Below are positions 59,381 through 64,000 of a stretch of DNA of 64,000 nt, piece after piece. The notes below the pieces were generated by a model. That model worked only from the letters and a program-made list of their open reading frames with translations. It was not told the origin of the DNA and did not search any database. The translations under genes were made by a program, and so were the position numbers. This stretch comes from Typhlomys cinereus (taxonomy: Eukaryota > Chordata > Mammalia > Rodentia > Platacanthomyidae), in contig JALPQD010000396.1 in assembly GCA_023101885.1 (NCBI GenBank), positions 1,377,339 to 1,441,338 of the forward strand, given 5' to 3'. Each line of letters begins with the position of its first letter. Position 1 is the stretch's first letter.

Positions 59381-60310
59381 TACCTATTACCACTGAGGAA
59401 CTATCTCCCCTATTTGATCTTTTGAAGGGCTTGGATCTCTCCTCCCAGGTGACCCTCACTCCTCATCATCGTCAAATTTTTCACAAAATTCAACAAGCAA
59501 TATATCATTCTGCCTTAAAGAGATCCTGGCCTTCCCATCGTTCTTTACCTTTTTTCTGGGGAGATGTTATGTACTGCCATGTTGGCACAAGGAGGTGACC
59601 CCCTTCAATGGATCCACCTCTCAGTTGGGGGAGCTCCTAGAGTTTAATCTATGACTGATCAAGTTGAGTACTGTATTATCAAAGGCAGAGATGCTTGCAC
59701 CCGGTTATTTGGGCTGGAACCTCACCTTCTTGTTGTTCCTTTTAAGCTGTCAGACTTTACCTGGCTTCAGAGAAATGACAGGGTTGCTTTAGCCCTTGAA
59801 GGATACTTAGGAAAGATTGATTGCCATTATGGCCCTCATAAATGGATGAGCTCATTTTTAAGACTAGATTGGAGACCCCCTAGGCTCTTCCTCCCTCAAC
59901 CTGATCCTAATTTTCTTACTGTATTTACTGATGGGGGGGCACCTAGGAGCCTCCTTGGTGGCTTTTCCCCCTCATAAGAAGGGGCAACCATTGTTTCCCC
60001 TTAAGAGGGTCACCCATGAGGTTGAGGGTTTGGCATAATTTAAAGAATTGTTTGCGGTTAGCACTGAACACTATATCTGAGCCTTTTAATCTGTTTTCTG
60101 ATAGCCTTTATGTTGTTAACCTACTGCCTAATCTACTTGATGCTTATATTAAATTAGATTCTAACCCTATAACTCCACTGATGCTACAGGCACAATTATT
60201 ACTCAAACAAAGACTTAATCCCATCTTCATTATCACCTTCAGGGTCACCAAAATCTGCCTGGGTTTCTATCTGAAGGAAATGCCATGGCAGATAAGATGG
60301 CATCTGCTTT
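59381..60310 (+). pseudogene. pol: ERV connection and RNase H remnant
   Basis: Connection-domain text (HHRQIFHKIQQAI) with stops, then an RNase H start VFTDGGA at about 59,922-59,942 (first catalytic aspartate) and FSDSLYVV at about 60,094 (third). A frame break lies between 59,977 and 60,016. Confidence 0.75.
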
Positions 60311-60985
60311 AACTTTTCAAGAGGCGGCCAGTTTACATGAGTTAACCCACATTAACTGGAGAGGCCTCCATCACAATATCCTTTGGTGCCCATCAAAGAT
60401 CTTAAAAGATCATCCGCACTTGCAAGTCCTGCCAACCCTTTCTTCAACTCCCTCCTTTACAAAAGATGGGAGTTAGCCCCCATGGATTTCAACCTAACAA
60501 CCTATGGCAAACAGATGTTACTCATTACCCTCCATTTGGTAAACTTAAATATATCTTTCTCACTATTGATACATTCTCTCATGCCTGCTGGGCTATGGCA
60601 CATGCAGGGGAAAAATCTAAGCACACTGTCAGTCATATGTTACAATGCTTCACTGTCCTTGGTTTGCCTGATCAACTTAAAACAGATAATGGCCCTTGCT
60701 TTATTAGCAAGGCCTTTTCCAAGTTTCTCCAGACTTGGAATATTATCCACTCCCACTGGCATCCCTCATAACCCTCAGGGATAGGCAATCAAACTCTTAA
60801 GGCCCAATTACAAAAACAAAAGGGGGAGTCTCTTCCCCCCCCATGATCAGCTGAAGAAGGCTTTGTTAACGCTTAATATTTTAAATTTGACAAAAACAGA
60901 TTTAGAAACACCATTCCAGAGGCACTGGACTTCTAAGATCTCATACAAATCCATCCAGGTTCGCTGGAAGGACCCCCTTACCAGA
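60311..60985 (+). pseudogene. pol: ERV integrase remnant
   Basis: The zinc-binding HHCC is split: the histidines (LTH...LHHN) lie in one frame and TCKSCQ in another. The core has WQTDV and KTDNGP, the first two catalytic aspartates. After HPS comes TAA (about 60,768-60,770), and the stretch before NQTLKAQ lacks the third catalytic residue, glutamate. So even in frame the core would be inactive. Confidence 0.82.
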
Positions 60986-61399
60986 GGATGAAGGGGGTCC
61001 AGACCCCCTCATCACTGCGGGGAGAGGATTCGGATGCGTGTTCCCCCAAAGTGAAAAAAGGCTTATCTGGGTCCCTGCTCGGGACATCAAATACCTTCCT
61101 CCATTGGCGGAGGGAGAGAATAAAAACCTTCCTAGGGAGTCGTCTCCCCCTGAGGATTTTCTTTCTTCTCTACTCCACAGAGAAGCATGAAGACTCCATT
61201 GATCTTACTCTAACTGACGGTGATCTTCTGGCCATTGAGAGGAGGATTTGGAGATCCACATGAGGCCCGAATCATCATTGAATGACAGATGGGTAAACCC
61301 TGCGACTGCAAAGGGGGGGTCCTTCAATATCCTCCCGACTGATGGGCTTCTCTCTAGCACTGTGGACTGTGGGAAAAAAATAGCAGGGAGTTTCACTCC

Positions 61400-62949
61400 T
61401 AAACGGGAGACTGGATTGGGAAACAACAATGGGTATGTTGGAAAAAGCCCACTATATTAAGCCAGTTGATGGGCAACCCGGACCCTGCCCTCCTGGGGCA
61501 TGTAAAACCACTTACGAAGCTGTTCATGTGGTCTGCTATTACCAAGCCTCTCAATGCCAACTAGGTGATAAGACATTTTGGATTGCAATGAGGAATGGGG
61601 TTCAGGGGCCCCTCACCACCAGTACATACATGACCAAACAAGCCCAATGCCCAGATGTTCCAGGAAGGCAAGACATGTGCTTGGAGCTTACAGCCCCATT
61701 GGGAGTGTCTGATGGAGAGGGAGTTCAGGACCAGTTGGCAAAGGTAATAGTTGAAGATAAGCTTGAGGAGATAGTCCGTGCCCTTCACCCACGCCTTCGA
61801 TATCATCCCCTTGCTTTCCCAGAATGGAAGGGGCACTTGCTCCTAGACCCTCTCATGGAAGCTCTTTTAGAACTTGCTTTTAATCTTCTGAATACTTCTG
61901 CTCCTTCCATAGCTGAGGATTGCTGGATTTGTCTTGCACAGGGACCCCCACGTCCTCTAGCTCTACCGGTACCCTATAATGGGACCCTAAATTATTCTAC
62001 TGAGGGATGGATGCAGCTTCTCCCACCCCCTCTCAGTACAGCTTATGCCTGTGGGAACCAATCACCCCTATTGCCTGGAGGCTCTTCCTGGTCCTAAGGA
62101 TGCTACAGGCATTAATCTTGGTTATGCTTTGTCCCACCAATTCAACCATCAAATACCCGACCTCCCCAGTGTGCCCTCCACCTGGACATGTTTTTGTCTG
62201 TGGCTTTAGTGAAGCCCACCGATTGCTCCCAGCCAATTTGATGGGGTTTTGTGTTTTAGCAGTATTGACCCCTGACATTGATTACATTAAGGGAGATAAA
62301 CCAGTCCCTGTCCCCACATTTGATTCCATCGCCAGTCGACCTAAGAGGGCTGTACAAATGATACTCATTTTGGCAGGCATCAGAATTGTGTCAGGGGTGG
62401 CCACAGGTACTGCAGGCCTGGCATCTCGATAGGCCTTTACCAACAGTTGTCACAGAGGTTTATTGATGATGTCCTAGGAGGTATCTGAGACTGTCATTGA
62501 GCTCCAGGGCTACTTGGACTCCCTTGCCGATGTGGTCTTACAAAACGGACAGGGCCTAGATTTATTAACTGCTAAGGAAGGAGGAATTTGTCTTTTTTTT
62601 AACAGGAAAAAAAATGCTGTTTTTACGCTAACAAATCAGGATTCGTACATGACAAGATAAAGAAACTACAGGAGGACCTGGATCGGCAAAGGAAAGAGCT
62701 TCCGGACACCCCATTTGGTCCTCCTTTGGTGGCCTTCTCCCATACCTTACTCCCCTCCTGGGTCCTGTGTCCATGATACTTCTCCTTGCAGCCATTGGGC
62801 CTTGTGTGATTAATGCTCTTACTTGCTTTATTAAAAGACAGATTGAAACTATCCAGCTTCACCAGGTCCACATCAACTATCAGATGCTCACCGCTCAGGA
62901 GTCCAGCTCTGAACATTTGGCCTTAGAGCCATTTGATGACTCCCAGTGA
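61400..62949 (+). pseudogene. env: ERV envelope remnant (SU and TM)
   Basis: The surface subunit is open for 222 codons (61,429-62,097), cysteine-rich, with CWIC at 61,921-61,932, the motif that bonds surface and transmembrane subunits in C-type retroviruses. A frame change follows. The next frame (62,007-62,432) holds the furin-type site RPKR (62,337-62,348) and a hydrophobic fusion-peptide-like segment, ending at TAG. The ectodomain region with the immunosuppressive-like heptads (about 62,530-62,590) and the CX6CC-type cysteines (62,589-62,620) is broken by a further frame change. The membrane anchor and tail are in 62,767-62,949. The N-terminal part before 61,400 is degenerate. Not expressible as one protein. 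Confidence 0.85.
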
Positions 62950-63175
62950 CCCCCCAAGTCTGGTCTAGCCAGGTGCTTAAGTGAGGGCTGGTGACCAGAG
63001 ACGGGTAAGTGAGGGCCCAGCCGGAGATCAACCTAAGACAGGACTTGTAACACTCAAAGTTGCAAACTCCCATGATGGGTAAGACTCCGGAGGGGGCTCT
63101 CACACCTAAGACAGGCACAGTCACTCAAGTCCATATGGCCTGCTCAATCACAGGTAGCCCCTGGATCTTCTTTTA

Positions 63176-63194
63176 CAAAAACAGAAGGGGGAGG
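63176..63194 (+). other. Polypurine tract
   Basis: AAAAACAGAAGGGGGAGG directly before the TG of the 3' LTR, the usual plus-strand primer site. Confidence 0.85.
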
Positions 63195-63583
63195 TGTTGG
63201 GCCTCTTTACCAGGCCTGAGGCCTGCTGGAACTTCCTGAGCCTGGCTAGAGTTTCAGGACCTGACTTCTGGTTTCGAATCTCATCTCCACAGGAAAGTTT
63301 CATTTCCCTGGGATGATCTCACACCTATTCAATCACCTTCTGGTCACTTAATCACTTCCTATTGGTTACCCCATAATCACACCACCCTTCACCCTTCCCT
63401 CTGCTGCACAATCTATATAATTCACCCCCCTGTTTAATAAAGTTGAGTTCCTGCTTTGACAGACCTCCTGGCTCCATTGTGTTCATTGCGCTGTGACACT
63501 CATCACCTGCTCAGCCCAACAGGTCGCCCGGCTGGTCTGGTCATCCCTAGCCGCACTACCTGCATTGACCTCTGAGTCCTGCA
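63195..63583 (+). promoter_or_regulatory. 3' LTR
   Basis: 389 bases, TATATAA at 63,414-63,420, AATAAA at 63,436-63,441, ending CA before the TTTCTA target duplication. Confidence 0.92.
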
Positions 63584-63599
63584 TTTCTACATCTGTGTT

Positions 63600-64000
63600 G
63601 CAGTGGCAGGCACAGCACCAGCGCGGCCAGCACCTCTGCCAGTGACTGCAGCAGCCTACCTGGGGCTATTCGTGGGACATGACAGGGGTGAGGACAATGA
63701 TGCCACTAAGAGACAGAGAGACAGGCACCCAAGACACCATGCGGGATAAAGATGGTGTCCACTTTTTATTGTGTAGGAAAGACTTATATAGGGGGAGCTG
63801 GCCAATCAGTCTGCTGGCATGTACACAGGCAGCCCTTTTCAGGCCGACCAGACCACAAATTCTGACCACCATTTTAAAGCATGAAGAGGCAGGGAGATTG
63901 CATAGAGGCACTGGGAGTCTGGCTAGGAGGGGCCAAGTCACCAATAAGTATGCTTAATTGCCTTGTGATCAGAGTGGCTTTAGCTCACTCTGCAGCTGGC
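63600..64000 (-). mobile_element. LTR-like sequence, minus orientation, cut by the window edge
   Basis: On the minus strand there is a TATATAAG box (about 63,790-63,783) followed some 15 bases later by CAATAAAAAG (poly-A signal, 63,770-63,765) and a GGTGTCTTGGGTGCCTGTC-type R/U5 text. That layout fits a class II LTR with a short R region. No border is visible and no second copy is in the window. Confidence 0.5.

Larger units (their letters stand above)
56036..63583 (+). mobile_element. Two-LTR endogenous retrovirus, gammaretrovirus-like, degenerate
   Basis: A provirus of about 7.5 kb with 389-base LTRs, primer-binding site, gag, pro, pol, env and polypurine tract in canonical order. The envelope has a covalent-bond CWIC motif and a C-type transmembrane subunit, and Gag starts MGQ, both of which point to class I (gamma-like). 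All genes have stops and frameshifts; no product longer than about 200 residues is open. Relatives in other rodents cannot be named without a search. Confidence 0.93.

Noticed and set aside
61429..62097. Possible intact captured envelope gene
   Set aside because: Only part of the surface subunit is open; the cleavage site, fusion segment and membrane anchor are in other frames with stops between.

Overview
This is a stretch of mammalian, almost certainly rodent, chromosome. The signs are spliced immunoglobulin-superfamily exons with canonical AG/GT borders in long introns, many L1 retrotransposon fragments sharing one G-rich 3' end, B2-like tRNA-derived SINEs (box A and box B visible, perfect target-site duplications on the youngest), three kinds of LTR retroelement and many CA/GA microsatellites. 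I saw no B1/Alu SINE, so I do not assign a species. There is no prokaryotic gene, CRISPR array or operon.

The only host genes are pieces of a SIRP (signal-regulatory protein, SIRP-beta type) cluster. Copy 1 lies on the minus strand at the left edge; only its signal-peptide exon (255-330, intact) is inside. Copy 2 (plus) has a signal exon at 11,932-12,007 with a stop codon, and an IgV exon at 23,055-23,401 with two stops and a frameshift. Copy 3 (plus) has a signal exon at 25,839-25,914 (open), an IgV exon at 35,402-35,753 (frameshift), a first IgC1 exon at 39,689-40,198 (frameshifts plus an L1 insertion), a second IgC1 exon at 40,691-40,985 (frameshifts) and an intact transmembrane exon at 41,578-41,689 whose lysine is the DAP12-pairing hallmark. 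Copies 2 and 3 are pseudogenes; copy 1 may be functional outside the window. Copies 1 and 2 are head to head, with mirrored upstream DNA at 1-2,897 and about 8,400-12,500. Copies 2 and 3 are direct repeats about 14 kb apart. Part of the upstream DNA recurs at 45.2-45.9 and 53.9-54.9 kb, so another copy may start beyond the right edge.

Region by region: 2.9-8.4 kb is a spacer of old L1, SINE and a short 5'-monomer/L1 3'-end hybrid. 8.4-24.2 kb is copy 2, loaded with L1 pieces. A complete solo LTR sits at 24.2-25.0 kb. 25.0-41.7 kb is copy 3, whose intron 1 holds a scrambled endogenous retrovirus with LTRs in inverted orientation (31.1-33.3 kb). 41.7-46.5 kb is old repeats. 46.5-53.7 kb is a nested L1 complex with two young SINEs and a smaller L1 inside. 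54.8-56.0 kb is an antisense old LINE-like tract. 56,030-63,589 is a two-LTR gammaretrovirus-like provirus with a 6-bp target duplication, degenerate gag-pro-pol-env and a 165-bp inverted duplication inside gag. The last 400 bases look like a different LTR in minus orientation.

The most interesting points are the SIRP duplicon with its head-to-head inversion, the exonic L1 hit in copy 3, the inverted-LTR element and the internal inverted duplication of the provirus. I found no convincing new biological system. All similarities were judged by eye.
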